Shown piece after piece: positions 32,036 to 43,775 of a stretch of 64,000 nucleotides of DNA (the first letter of the stretch is position 1; each line of letters opens with the position of its first letter). The position numbers were made by a program, and so were the translations under genes. This DNA comes from Elymus sibiricus. Lineage: Eukaryota; Streptophyta; Magnoliopsida; Poales; Poaceae. The DNA lies in assembly GCA_039707655.1 (NCBI GenBank), contig CM077667.1, positions 542,542,222-542,606,221 of the forward strand, in the 5' to 3' direction. Below the pieces are notes generated by a model, which ran no database searches, was not told the origin of the DNA, and saw nothing but the letters and a program-made list of their open reading frames with translations.

Positions 32036-33588
32036 TAACTTCATTGCCCACCACCCCACCCCGTGCGGCCAACGCCGGGCCGCACCGGGCGGGAACCACC
32101 GGGCCGTCCCTCAAGCTCCTGCGCACCCCCTCCCTTCGCGGCTGCTGGCAACATCGCCGAGGAAAGGCCCTGTGGCGCGACGGCGGCGGACCTCCTCTGG
32201 CGTCCGGATATCTGACGCGGCGGTGGCCAAATCTTAATCTCCAGCTGTGATGATGGCGCGTCGGTAGTCTCTGCTGTAGACGGCGGTGATGGCAGGAGTA
32301 GGGGCGGCGGCGTGGAAGGTCGGCTCGATCTAGGCCCTTTGATTCTAGGCAGGTTGTTGTCGTCGCGTTCTCAATCTGCTGTCTCTCATTGGCTTCGGTA
32401 GCGGTTTGCGGAGGTACTCCGGTTCTGCCATGCATCACGAGGATAATGCTCGCGGAGGTATTCGTGGTGTTCATCTCCTTCGTTCTCTAGATCCTTCATG
32501 TAATCTCGGCTACGAGTCGGGAAGACATAGTTGCCAGTGGAAACCGATCTGACGGCGTGAGATGGCAGCGTTCTAGACATTACCTTGATGAAGGCATCGT
32601 CATGTAACTATTGTCGACCTACTGATGCTACTCCGGGGAAAACCCTAGGATCTGGTCTTCCAGATCGGACGATGGGCAATGTAGTGTTGCTTCTCTCTTG
32701 GGAGTATCGTTTGTGGAGCAGCACTGAAAGACAGAGGCAGGAGGTGGAACGGCTTCATCTTGCACGGAGGTTCGGTGGAGATGTCAAGTCATGCCTGATC
32801 AACAGGTGCTACGTTGTGGCATGCCTGTTCGGCAGGTGCTACACACGAAAAATGTTCTAGAGACTTTAACATGTGTCGGCTAGTGGTACATGTCGGCATG
32901 GTGCTGCCGTGTAACGGCAGTGAGCGCGCAGGGAGGTGGTGTCATTGGTCGCCGTGGTGGCGTCGACGGATGGCCGGGCTGGAAAGGATGATACAGATAT
33001 TTTTTCTGAAGATAGGTTAATTAGTGGTTCAATGATGATGGTTACATTGAAAATGGGTGCATGTGATGTACGGTTTAGGTGTGCTGCACCGGCTATAGGT
33101 TCCGATACGTTATGCGGATGAATCGGAGCTGACACCGGTTTTAGATAGGGAGCGTGAGAGTACTTCACATTATCTAGTTTGTAGCTGTGAGCAAGGTTTT
33201 TAATTTCGGAAACAAAATAATTTCGGACCCCATTGAAATATGCGAAATTTCGGAAATTTCGTATATTTCGGAAATTATTTCGGATATTAAGATTTCAAAT
33301 TTCACTTAATTTTAATGAATTTTAACATAATTTAAATTTATTTTGAAATCAGTTTCCAAATGCCTCGAAATTTCGGTGTTGAAGATATTTCGGACCCCAC
33401 CGAAATATGTGAAATTTCGGAAATTTCATTGAAATTTCGTTGAAATTTTTAACCCTGGCTGTGAGTGTTCGCATTAGGTGGCTTGATGTACATAGTTGTC
33501 TGAACTTTGTTAAAGAATTAATAAAGATGGATGTATGCATGGATTGATGCAGAGGCCGACGATTTTAACCTCTTTTCCTAAAAAAAAG
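32036..33588 (+). mobile_element. Retroposon with GC-rich 5' half and A tail, interrupted by a hAT MITE
   Basis: The 5' part (about 32040-32250) is GC-rich, with GGGCCGCACCGGGCGGGAACC. The 3' end reads TTAATAAAGATGGATGTATGCAT, GATGCAGAGGCCGACGATTT and TAACCTCTTTTCCTAAAAAAAA at about 33570-33588. I associate this 3' end with non-LTR retroposons of wheat relatives. No reverse transcriptase was found and no TSD could be matched, so the 5' border is approximate. A 266-bp MITE sits inside it. Confidence 0.6.
33192..33457. mobile_element. hAT-type MITE (266 bp) with perfect 8-bp TSD
   Basis: GCTGTGAG flanks it on both sides (33184-33191 and 33458-33465). Ends are CAAGGTTTTTAATTTC and, as complement of the right end, CAGGGTTAAAAATTTC. 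An 8-bp TSD with CA(A/G)GG ends is the hAT signature. The interior is AT-rich and dense in GAAATTTCGG and its complement, so it folds extensively. It has no coding capacity. Confidence 0.92.
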
Positions 33589-34260
33589 TTCCGTCTGAAC
33601 TTGACAACTGAAAATCGATTCTCAACCTTTCTACAATTTCGCTATCCCTGGCAGAATAGCAAGGCCCCAACAGGGAGTGGCTGTTGGACAATTGCTGGGT
33701 GCTGCGGCACAACTATATGGAGTACATATTCCAAAATGGGGGCCCGGCGGCATGCGTGCGTGTTGTTCGCCGAGCATTTCAAAGAGGAGATGGAAGCTTC
33801 CGAATGGAGAATCAGGAAGACCAGTTATCAACTTGTGCGTTCGCATGGAGAATCATGAGCTTCCGGAATGGTAAAAAACTAAACACTGCAGTGTTACAAT
33901 GCATGCCAAAAAAATTACAGCATAATTCTTGTTTTATGCAAAAAGGACCATCAGTATATAAGTTGAAAAGCAATCGTGTCATTTTAGCACTGCCGCCGCC
34001 ACAGACTGAAGCCCCTTCTCCACCAGGTACCGCTGCAAGCGTTGCCGTCCGTCGAGGCATTCGGTGCATGGAACTCCACTTCGGCTTCCACACCAATGCT
34101 CCACTTCGGCACCACTTAGGCTTCGGCTTCGACACCATGGTATGCACGACTCCTTATTGTCACACCATTGTCGGTCGATGAGTTGGATGATAGGAATGGC
34201 TCGTCAGTCTCCCACCTTGGCTAGATCGACTCTTTCACACTGCTTGTATAGGAAAATACC
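33589..34260. other. Unclassified sequence
   Basis: Short open frames on both strands without recognisable domains. The last ~70 bases (from about 34190) weakly resemble the downstream part of the duplication units. Confidence 0.35.
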
Positions 34261-34850
34261 TAGCTTATTTGTTTCACTCCAACATCTCATATACATATAT
34301 AGCAAGTTTGTACATAGCTGATGATTGATATGCTAGTGGAATAAGTAATCAAAGGATTAGCAACCAGTCCCGGATAACCATGTACTACTATTATTTGTTA
34401 AAGTATATCTAGGCTGACTTGCTACTACTATTTTTGTTATCAAAGGAGATGTACACTTTGCGATAGACTATATATATAGCATCCGAATGCCTTCCTAGAT
34501 CATCCCATAACCATGTACGTAGTCATGAGTACAAATTCCTACAACTTGCACGCAATTCATTGTGATATTGTTTCTCTTTCACTTCACATGAAAAACACAT
34601 GCACAACATGTGTAACTTTGACGGGAAACATGCTTTCTGTGTTTAGGCCTGGTCAACATCGGCGTAAGTTCCACTTTATGATAAGCTGACAAGTGATGCA
34701 GGGTTATCCGTCGCCGAGGGAGACTACCCAAAAATCATGTCAACCACAATCCCATCCGCGTATACGACCTGAAAGTAGCAGGATCACATTGCCATGAGCG
34801 GTCCTTCTATCTGAGGGTGTGATTGGATACATGTTTGCGACGACCAAAAA
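34261..34850 (+). promoter_or_regulatory. Promoter-like module, copy C
   Basis: GCTTATTTGTTTCACTCCAACATCTCATA at about 34258, TATATATATAG at 34469-34479, then TAGATCATCCCATAACCATGTACGTAGTCATGA. It lies about 3.5 kb after copy B, in the same orientation and with parallel downstream similarity. No long coding frame follows. Confidence 0.55.
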
Positions 34851-35440
34851 CAGTGCAAGTACATGCGAGATGCAAGAGATGTGAGTTCTACTCAGCAAAC
34901 TCATAATGAAACAACATGTCCATCGTCAACTACTCCCTTCAGCTAGCAAATATAAATACACCAACTTATGTTTGTTTGTAAATTGTACGTCTGCATATAT
35001 GGAGACCTTTTCCTACTTACCTAAATCACCTGACTGGATTGGATCGAGTAGTAAGCATGAATAATGCAATCATCTTGAATTTTTTTAAGATCTATCGAGT
35101 TCCACTTTGCTGGGTGTTTTCGTCTTGAGTTCTTTTCTAGTACTACAACATGATCATTTTGAACCACATTCGTAAAAAAAGAAGAAAATCATTTTGTACC
35201 ATTAATTGTTGTGATCCAAGGTTCTCTCTTGTATTTAGTTGGGCTTCCCTTTCATGTACCTTATATGGTAGGTTTTTGTGTCATGGGAGCGTATTATATA
35301 GGATGAGAAAATCTAGACCGCGATTTTCATATGGAGCCTCTACTCTAGCTAATTGTCAATTTTAAATTGATCGTTTACTCTGTCTTGCAAAACTCACCAT
35401 AGCTTCTATTGGTTGATGACACCTTGGTACATGTCGGCTT
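34851..35440. other. Unclassified sequence
   Basis: No feature recognised; AT-rich. Confidence 0.3.
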
Positions 35441-36013
35441 CTCGATTTCCATGGTGAAGACATCGGTGGAGAAGGTCATGGTGGCCGAGATCGGAGGATC
35501 AATTAGATGGACAGAGCCTTGGAGGCTACAGAGTCAGCCAGGTGTCAGATAACAACCGGGAGCAGCAGTGATAAGTGTGGGAAGCAACACTGGCTGATTA
35601 CATTTTTGGTGGTACTCCTTGGGTGCCGAGTGGTGACTTTCAGGGTGAAAACCTAAGGTGTAATCTTTATTGGTTGCTGGCTATTGCCTTGCTGAAGAAA
35701 TTGTTTTGAGAGCGCAGACTTTCTCCAGGGTGAAAATCTAAGATCTTGGATCGTTCAACAACGGTGCTTGCGCAATGTTCCCTTCTTGGAGGCGTTGCTT
35801 TCGGAGAACGTTTATGTCTTTCGGGTGGCGTATTAGGTGGTGGTATGTGTGTTGCTGTTGAGAGGAGTCGATCGCTATGGCGGGACCTTTTTTTTTTATT
35901 ATTCTTTGGCTGTGTGCATCCTGGATATTTTTGTGACATCTTGTAGGTGGAGAGGCTGGGTGTAATTGGTATCTTCGCGATATTAATACATTCCGCTTTT
36001 CAACAAAAAAAGG
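35441..36013 (+). mobile_element. Second copy of the 13881-15396 retroposon family, 5' truncated
   Basis: The 3' ~370 bp aligns by eye with 15050-15396. Shared landmarks are TTTTGAGAGCG, GGTGAAAA-CTAAGATC, TTGGAGGCGT, TGGCTGTGTGCATCC and AGGCTGGGTGTAATTGGTATCT, then GCGATATTAATA and an A-rich tail. The GC-rich 5' half is missing, consistent with 5' truncation. No TSD was found. Confidence 0.7.
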
Positions 36014-37946
36014 TTCTTGTTCTAATCTATCGATTGTACCCAAACGTGAACTTCTAATTTTTTGTTTGAGTGGGTGTTGATTTTGGTTACACACCTGGTT
36101 AGCTTTCTATTATAGAGTTGAAACATGTCATCATTATAGATTCAGTAGTAGCTATCCAAAATAAAAAAATACGATCAGTGTACATACGATCAGTGTACAC
36201 GTGTCTCATTATGGAATTTTTTTTGAATTGTGTTTGATCATCCGCATTAGAGAGTTTTGCAGGTCCTTGAGAGTACGTCATCCAGTCAGTTATGACTTGA
36301 AATGGTCTAAGGTGAAATTTGTCCTGGTCCATAAAACGAAAGGTGCTGGGTTGTGGCGGCTAATCATAAGAAGATGAATGATTGAAAGTGGACTGATCAC
36401 CCCTCTGAATTGTGATCTTTTAAAAGAAAGAAAAAGCCTTATCTCAGACTTCAAGCTGATGTTGAGGAAATGAAGAAAGCTGCATAAGTGAATATATAAC
36501 CCAAGGAAAAGTGAACTAATCCAACCAATCTTGCTTGCACAATGGAAAAAGCCACGGGCGTGCCATTTATTTTTTGATGTCATGGTTTTCAGAGTAAAAG
36601 CATATGTTTCAATGCTAATTTGCTCATTCTCAAATTTCAGTTCATTTAGATGTACTCAAGTCATTGCCCTGCTTCAGAGTTGGTATTTCGAGCAACCGAA
36701 ATATGGATTTTTGTTGAGCTGCACATGTTCTTGTTGAGCTGGTTCTTTGGCAGGTATGTCACTTTTTATGGATTTTTGCCAGATTTTGTTGTGATCATAA
36801 TTTAGAGGTGTACGGTTCATATCGGGTAGCTAGCAAAACATTTGATTTGTTATTTTCTTGTCATTTGTGCGGTGACTCTTATGACTCCAATACAAGGGTA
36901 ACCGTACATAGGTGTCTTTAGTCTTTATGTTCCATGTATGCAACTGATGATCTGCATCTCCTATTACCAAGGCAAAAATAAATAAAACGGTGGCTCCATT
37001 GTTGCTTTTGGTAGAAGTTATCCTCTGCATTTGGAAGTGACTTCAAGATGTTGGCAATAATCTTGACGTAATCTGGTTAGATGTTAATTAGGTGTGTTAA
37101 TTAGCCAAAGCTAGTACTTTCCAGGTTAGAGTTCTGAGCTAGCAGTACGTGATGTAATTGGAGTACGACTGGTACTTGTTTGGTTCGTGTCCAAGATAGT
37201 AGTACTAGGTTAGTGTTCGAGTATGATTAGCTCATGTTGGTCGGAGTTGGTTCTTTGTGTACAGATATGCACGAAGGCTGTGCAAGATTTGTGCCGTGAG
37301 AAAATCAAAAAAGGAAAAAAATAAGAAGAAAAGGAGAGGCACGACACGTGCCTTTGGCAAATGTTTTTGCGCATGCGTGTTGGACGTATTTTGATGTGAT
37401 TAATCATGTGGGCAAGTTCCAACACAAGATGGTGTTGGCTGCTAGGAAGGGCCTATATTAATGAGTTTAACCAAGATAAGAGGGCATGGTTTTGGTGAGG
37501 TTTAACTTGGCTCAAAGTACATTTCTGGTTCTGGTCTAGCGTCCTTTCCTATAAGGAGAAGTAGAATCTGCACATTTTGGTGATTCATTTTCCTTGATCA
37601 TTCTCCCTTGCTTTTGATCCAGACATCTTCATGTTATGATAGGGAGCAGCAGTATTGAAGGACTCCATGTTTTTGACTATCTCCCCTTACCAGCAAGCCT
37701 AATGATGGAAATCAACTTCTGAACTTTATTGCCTTCGGTTTTCATTAGGAATAACTAAGACTGTTGTCAAGCCTTATCTTTGCCGTAGTCTAAGACACGA
37801 AGAAACAAACATTGGCACTACGATACATGCATCTTTAACTTCATCATTATTTATAAAAACAATAATTTAGTGCACCATCCCCTCTTGCGATAGCTGAGAA
37901 CCGTTTTACATGTTAATCATACATAGAATAGGACAACATCCGTCGT
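36014..37946. other. Unclassified intergenic sequence
   Basis: No gene or repeat end was recognised over ~1.9 kb. A tiny tandem duplication of TACGATCAGTGTACA occurs at about 36170-36199. Confidence 0.35.
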
Positions 37947-40703
37947 CAGGACCGACCCTGAAGGGGGGCGAGCGGGGTGGGCCCCTGGGCCTCCAGGTGC
38001 CAAGGGGCCCCCAAATCTGCTCTTAATTGGACTGACTTGGGCCAGAATGCCGATCTATGTACGTAGAAAATGGGCGCCCTATTCCCACAACCGTTTCCTT
38101 GATTTTCTCGCCTTCCTACCTTCATTCTAAGATTAAGGGCCTTTACGATTGATTAATAGATCAGTTATTGCATGCGATTAATTAGGCGTAGTTATGAAAA
38201 AAATCCGTTTTTAATTTCCTTCCTTAATCTTGCTGCAAAAAAAATTCCTTCCTTAATCCACTAGCCCAATGTTGTGCGGCCAATTTGTGAGACAAATGGG
38301 ACTAATGGGAAGCAATGCCCCACATGGGAAAGAACAACTCAATATCGCAGCGCTTGATATTCATCTACTATGGTTTTGTGGTGCCGCCTTGGGTTGGAGC
38401 ATGGCTAGACTGCCGGTGATAGCCAGTTGGTGCCTCGCACGAGACCACACTCGCTCGCCGGGAGGCTACATCGTATTGTTAGCGTACGATTACAGTAATA
38501 GAAGAGAAGGTATGTTTCTAATCTCTATTTGTATAGGTAGTTTATATGGCCTATGAAATTTTATCATGATGGTTGATTAAAATTTGTAAATAATCATCGA
38601 CATGGCCACTGCGTTGTTGCAGTTAGACACTAATAATCGATTTATGAGTATTGTTGATCGATAGATATTATTGGGGTTATTAATTCTGATGTTTGTCGAA
38701 ATGCCGGTAATTGCTATTTTGGAATAAATTAATGGTAATCCATAAGGTAGATGCTATACATACAGGGAACCATTAGGGACCAGACTAGCTTCCCGTCAGA
38801 CCACTAGATGGCCGTTGGATGAAAGTTTGTGGATCGCTGGATGCATCCCTCTAACAGAGCCCACTTTCCTCAATTTCTAAAACAAACTTGATGTATGCAT
38901 GTAACTTCCATATATGAGGTCCCTATAATTACGCATGATAACTACCTTGGCAGTTTCCAAAGCAAAGTCTTCCTTATTCACGTTACTTCCATATGTGGTG
39001 CTCGTATAATCTGGTGTGCTTCTGTATACTACAAAATAATGCTTCCTTTCCATTTGATACTTGTTTGCATGATATGATAAACATACTTTCAACACTACAG
39101 GCCATGCTTCATAATTTATTTAGTCACATTTTTTTTCAAGCTGCATCAGGATTCAATCTGTGCTATGAAGCATGTACAGTTCTACTTTGAAACACATTTT
39201 TATGGAGGTTGTAAAGCATGAAAATGTCGTACCAAAACATTGTTGTCATAGTGTAAGGAACAAAGCATGCAAGTATGCCATTGGAAACGTATTGTATTTG
39301 TGTGGGAAGCATGTCACGTGTTATAGTAATGCATTTATGTGGTAGTGAGCCATTGGAAGCACGGTCAGATAAATGTTGAAGCAAGAAAAAAGTAACACAG
39401 AAGCATTGTTTCTGTTGTGTAAAGAAAGGAACACATATGTAGACACTTTGAAGCTTATTGTACATAAGTTGGAAGCATGACACATATGATACCGAAGCAC
39501 ATACAAGGTAGGAGTACTATAAAAACAAAGGAAGCACATACAAAGGCACTAGACAACTTAATATACAAATACTCCTGAAGCATTGCATATGTTACAAGAA
39601 TCAGAACATTCACACTAAGGCATGGTCCAGTGACCTGGAAGCATCAAAGACGAAGCCGCTGGATAACAATCACTGCAACGTGCTCTGAACGTCGCTATTG
39701 ACCACGTGGCAAGGCAGCACTCTGCCTAGAGCACGCTGGCAAGATTAAAGATATAGCGCATCGCCATGCACAAGAAAAGCGGCAAGGAACCAGAGGTGGT
39801 CGGCTGGGGGTTAGCATGTCGAGAGAGATGGAGGATGGTCGCTGACCAAGGTTGTCGAGACCTCGTGCCTGACGTCCTCAGGCGTGGGCTTCGTCACTTC
39901 GGCTGCTACCTCTTGCAGAGTCTTTTCTCCATGCCAACAATTTCATGATCGCCGAGTGGTTCGACATACATATGAAGCATGGTAAATGCATCAATACATA
40001 TGAACCGACCTGGAAGCATGGCAAGAGATTGAAATTATGTCCGTACACAGGAAGCGTGAATGCTCTCAAGCAATATTATTTTGCTATCACTAAATAGGTA
40101 AAGTTTACTGGAAGCAAAAAAACTGGCAAAATAACATGCTTGCCACTAATATCCGGTTGGAGAAATTTATGATCAAACATGCTTGTCTCGGAGGTAGGGG
40201 AGACGAACGAGGGTGGTGATTGATTCAGGAGAAAGGTACGGGGTGGAGGGATTATGGGAAGGAGCCTGCGTGAAAAACATAAGGTTAGAAAAGGATTTTG
40301 TTGTGGTCTCTTGTCCGTGAGATGAAGAATGAATCAACGGCTTACGAGCTGTCTGACGTTGGACTTGTATCAGACTATAGATAGAAAGTGTTTCCCGTAC
40401 ATAATAGAATGTGACCATTGGCATCTAAATGGAAGACAACGTGAGTGATCATTGGCATTTAAATCATCCATTAGTATTGACCAGATGACAGTTTTTACTG
40501 TAGCTTGATTATGATCAACAAAATTAGCATAAACTTAATAAAGAAGCAATCTGACATATTAGTAAAGAACAGACTTATAAGCTAAAAATATTGCATTTCC
40601 TTTGACTAGCAATCAAAATTATTTTTAAAACTTATTTGTGTTTATGTAAAGGGCCCCTTGGTTTAGTGTCGCCCCGGGGCACGAACTCTCAGGGCCGGCT
40701 CTG
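37947..40703. mobile_element. hAT-type DNA transposon, 2757 bp, no transposase
   Basis: The left end is CAGGACCGACCCTG and the complement of the right end is CAGAGCCGGCCCTG (11 of 14 identical). The CAGRGCCGGCCCTG pattern is common at plant hAT ends. Flanking 8-mers TCCGTCGT (37939-37946) and TCCATCGC (40704-40711) match at 6 of 8 positions, consistent with a mutated hAT TSD. Inside the ends, AGGGGCCC words face each other. No hAT transposase text (such as the C-terminal dimerisation domain) appears in any frame, so it is non-autonomous or a host of nested insertions. Confidence 0.72.
39165..40120. repeat. Cluster of GGAAGCATG-type microrepeats
   Basis: About fifteen occurrences of GAAGCA, usually TGGAAGCATG, are scattered at 20-300-bp spacing inside the hAT-type element. 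The region may be a separate nested transposon, but no ends were found. Confidence 0.55.
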
Positions 40704-40734
40704 TCCATCGCGGTACGTGATTGCCATTTCAGGC

Positions 40735-40826
40735 AGAGAGAGTGGGAGAGGGAAGGAGAGAGAGAGGCGGAGGGGGAGACGGAGGGAGGGAGAGGGGGAG
40801 AGAGGGAGGGAGAGAAGAAGGGAGGG
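40735..40826 (+). repeat. (GA/GGA)n microsatellite
   Basis: Nearly pure purine run of GAGAGAG and GGAGGGAG words over ~90 bp, immediately right of the hAT-type element. Confidence 0.92.
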
Positions 40827-43750
40827 TTTCAAAATATCACAAGTGCAGACCTGTGTGCTTAACACACTTACATTGTCTTAGCTGTATTACATTGAAAATT
40901 GGTTTGTTTTAGGTTTATTAGGTGAGAGATTTATTCTTACAAATTACAATCATATGACTATCTCCCGTTCTCTTCTTATTGGAATTATTCGGGAGGTAGT
41001 GCCCCATTCTCTTCTAATTCTTATTGGAATCACGTATAGATAGGGAGGGAGAGTTGGAGATGATAGATCCGGGGAGATGCCGCTGCTGCAGGCAGGGATG
41101 CCACTATTCACGTGTGTGTTTGTTGCCGTTCTCATGTGTTGATGGGATGTATGTTTTAGAGAGTAATAACATTATTATTGGACCTCCATTTCTTGTTCAA
41201 ATAATTTTATTTATATGTTAGGATAATGATAATTAATATAGAAAAAATGTGGAGTAGTTTTTTGTTCTCTAGATGTGTTGTCCGGAAGCAACATGCAAAG
41301 TCATAGGGAAACAAATTGAGAGTATAAATGATTTATGGATAGAGAAGGTGATTGACGACAAGTTCAATCAAGGGGAAAGACGGCTAGAGGAATGTGTGGT
41401 GTTTGTAAGAATAGACAGAAAAAGATGTTTGTATTTGTGTTGTAGTTGAATATTTTGTGCAACGTGCTTGTTTATGGAAAATGAGTATTGTTACAAATTC
41501 ATTTGTTGGCTCGTGGCTACGCATGACATTAACAGAAACATAGACATCCTGATATTTAATCATGCAAGCATATACCACACTAACAGCAGATACATCTACG
41601 TATAACGCTAGTAGTGCTACAACAGAAATAAGCGGGAGTGAGATAAACGTGTTATACCCCCTCCCCCCCAATAGGCCAGTTGGCCGTAGCCGCGGCAGTG
41701 GCGGCGGCAGCCTCCTCGGTCGCCTTCTTGTCGGCTTCGGGCTACTCGGCGGCGAGATGGTCGGCATCAGTTGGTGAAGGCATGGTGATTACGAGGGCGA
41801 CACAGACATAGAGGAAGCAGTCGGACGGAGGCGAGAAGTCGCTCCCCAAAAACCTAATCGCCCCTCTCCCGTACATGATCCGGAGAGGCGGGGTTTTGGA
41901 GGCCACGGTTGATGGGATGGAGTCGACGGTGGCATCAGCAAAAGGAACGAGCTCGCGTGGAGCAGATGTGATCTATTTGTGACATCTGGGGTTGGCCGAT
42001 GCCTCGCATATATATGCACATCCGGGTGGAGAGACATGGGCTGGACACACGTCCGAGTCGGCAACAGCCCACGATCCGACGTCTCAGATCGTGGCACGTC
42101 CGTTAGGTATAAGCTCGGCTCGGCTCAACCCTGCAACCTGCGTGAGGGCGGGGTGGGGCGGGCGGCGGAGGAGGAGTGCGTGAGGGTCTCTTCCCTTCTC
42201 AAGCTAGCATGTGGAAGAGAAACCCTTATAAGGTCCAACTCCTTCGCCAATAGCGGGGTGGTACTAAACTTCCCACCACCCCTTACCATGCCACCTACAT
42301 GCACGGAGAAGCTGCCTTGTACACATTGGTGTCAATTGACCCCAATAAAATTAGGAAATCCTTCACTAATTTAGTATTAAACACTATGTATTTATTGAAT
42401 ATGACCCATTGTCATAAGCATGACCCCAGCTAACATTTCTTTCTAGCTTCGTCCCTGCTTACATGGATCCTTAGAGATTTTTCTGAAATTGGCATATGGG
42501 GTCTAGGCCCATCTCACATTTCAACAACACGCGCAAAAAAAAAAACTTTATCGAAAAAAACGATCCGGCGTGTTGCCACTGGCTCATGTCGAGCCTGTTC
42601 TGATTTGTATTACTTTCACAAATCTGCGGTACAAGTTACAGGGCTGCTTGCACGCATATAAGCAGTACCAAGCTAGCTAGCTACTAGAGAAATACTAATC
42701 GGAACCTAACTCCAATACTGCTCGAACCATACATGCACACGGACCCGGATGTGTTGGGTTTACTTCCAACAGGAGAGGGCGGCATGGGGTGGCTGCTGGC
42801 CTGTGGTTAGGGTTCCCCCGTGTAGCCCGAGCAGGGCGACATGAGGATGTGGGAGCGACTAGTGATTATCTTCTTAAGGAGATGCATAAAATCCCATGAG
42901 CTGGAACGTCGCTGAGTCCAGTTTTACAACACAACCAAAAGCATAAGAATCCACATCATGTCTACATGCATATATACATAGGCCTACATTTGTAGGTTCA
43001 CAAGTCTTGTAATACATCATACAAGTGCAAAATATCATAATGATTCATTTAGTAGATCACAGCAGAAGATCCTTTTAGCTCATGAAAACACCTCTTGGAA
43101 CATGTGGATGCAAAAGCATTACATGGAAGACCTGCAGAAAAAGAAATTGCCAATTAGAAGCTCAGAAGAACACATGTTGCGTAAAAAAGAGAACTATAAA
43201 TGGAGCACTTAGTTCTAAGGAAACTACAGTAAAACCAAGTTGCGTAAAAAAGGTCTCCGTAAGCTGTATCTGTGCATGTCAAGAGATGATTTGGCGTTGG
43301 TTTGTAGAAGCTGCTAAAATCAGCAGAATTTGTTGCATGTTGTTCAAATATGTTTTGAATGAAAGAAATTATTTATGATTTGCAAATAAAACAACAGGTA
43401 ATAGTAGTTGAGGAATGGAACTCTGGAAGGATGAAAATGCATATGCTGAGGACTGGGGAGTGCGAGGCGACTGGAAGGATGACAACAATGAAATTGCACC
43501 ACATTTTCCGAAATTAATAAGTAATACATTATATTGGTGTAGGTTACACACTTCAAAATAAGCCTGCAGGAATTCATTACGCATGATGAATGGATACGCA
43601 ATCAAAAGAGTACAAACAAATTGTCAGCAGAGATGAGGAGGTTTTGTTTCACTCTGATGTATTTTGAGAAACAGAGCAGCAAGAAAAATTCCATTAACAG
43701 AACTAAAATTACCTTCTAGATGTGGGGACTGCTCCTTGCTGTCATGGTTA
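40827..43750. other. Unclassified sequence, possibly including the far end of CACTA element 2
   Basis: Short open frames only. 41640-41780 and 42030-42200 are GC-rich without domain text. 43080-43740 lies just beyond the last TNPA-like exon and may hold the 3' region of CACTA element 2. No CACTA terminal repeat matching the right end at 52229 was found. Confidence 0.35.
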
Positions 43751-43775
43751 CTTCTGCATAACTTTACGAACAACC

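Noticed and set aside
38269..38556. 95-codon frame inside the hAT-type element
   Set aside because: No similarity to hAT transposase and no conserved motif; probably chance.
41562..42374. Overlapping 70-130-codon frames on both strands
   Set aside because: GC-rich sequence with no domain text, start context or splice pattern to support a gene.
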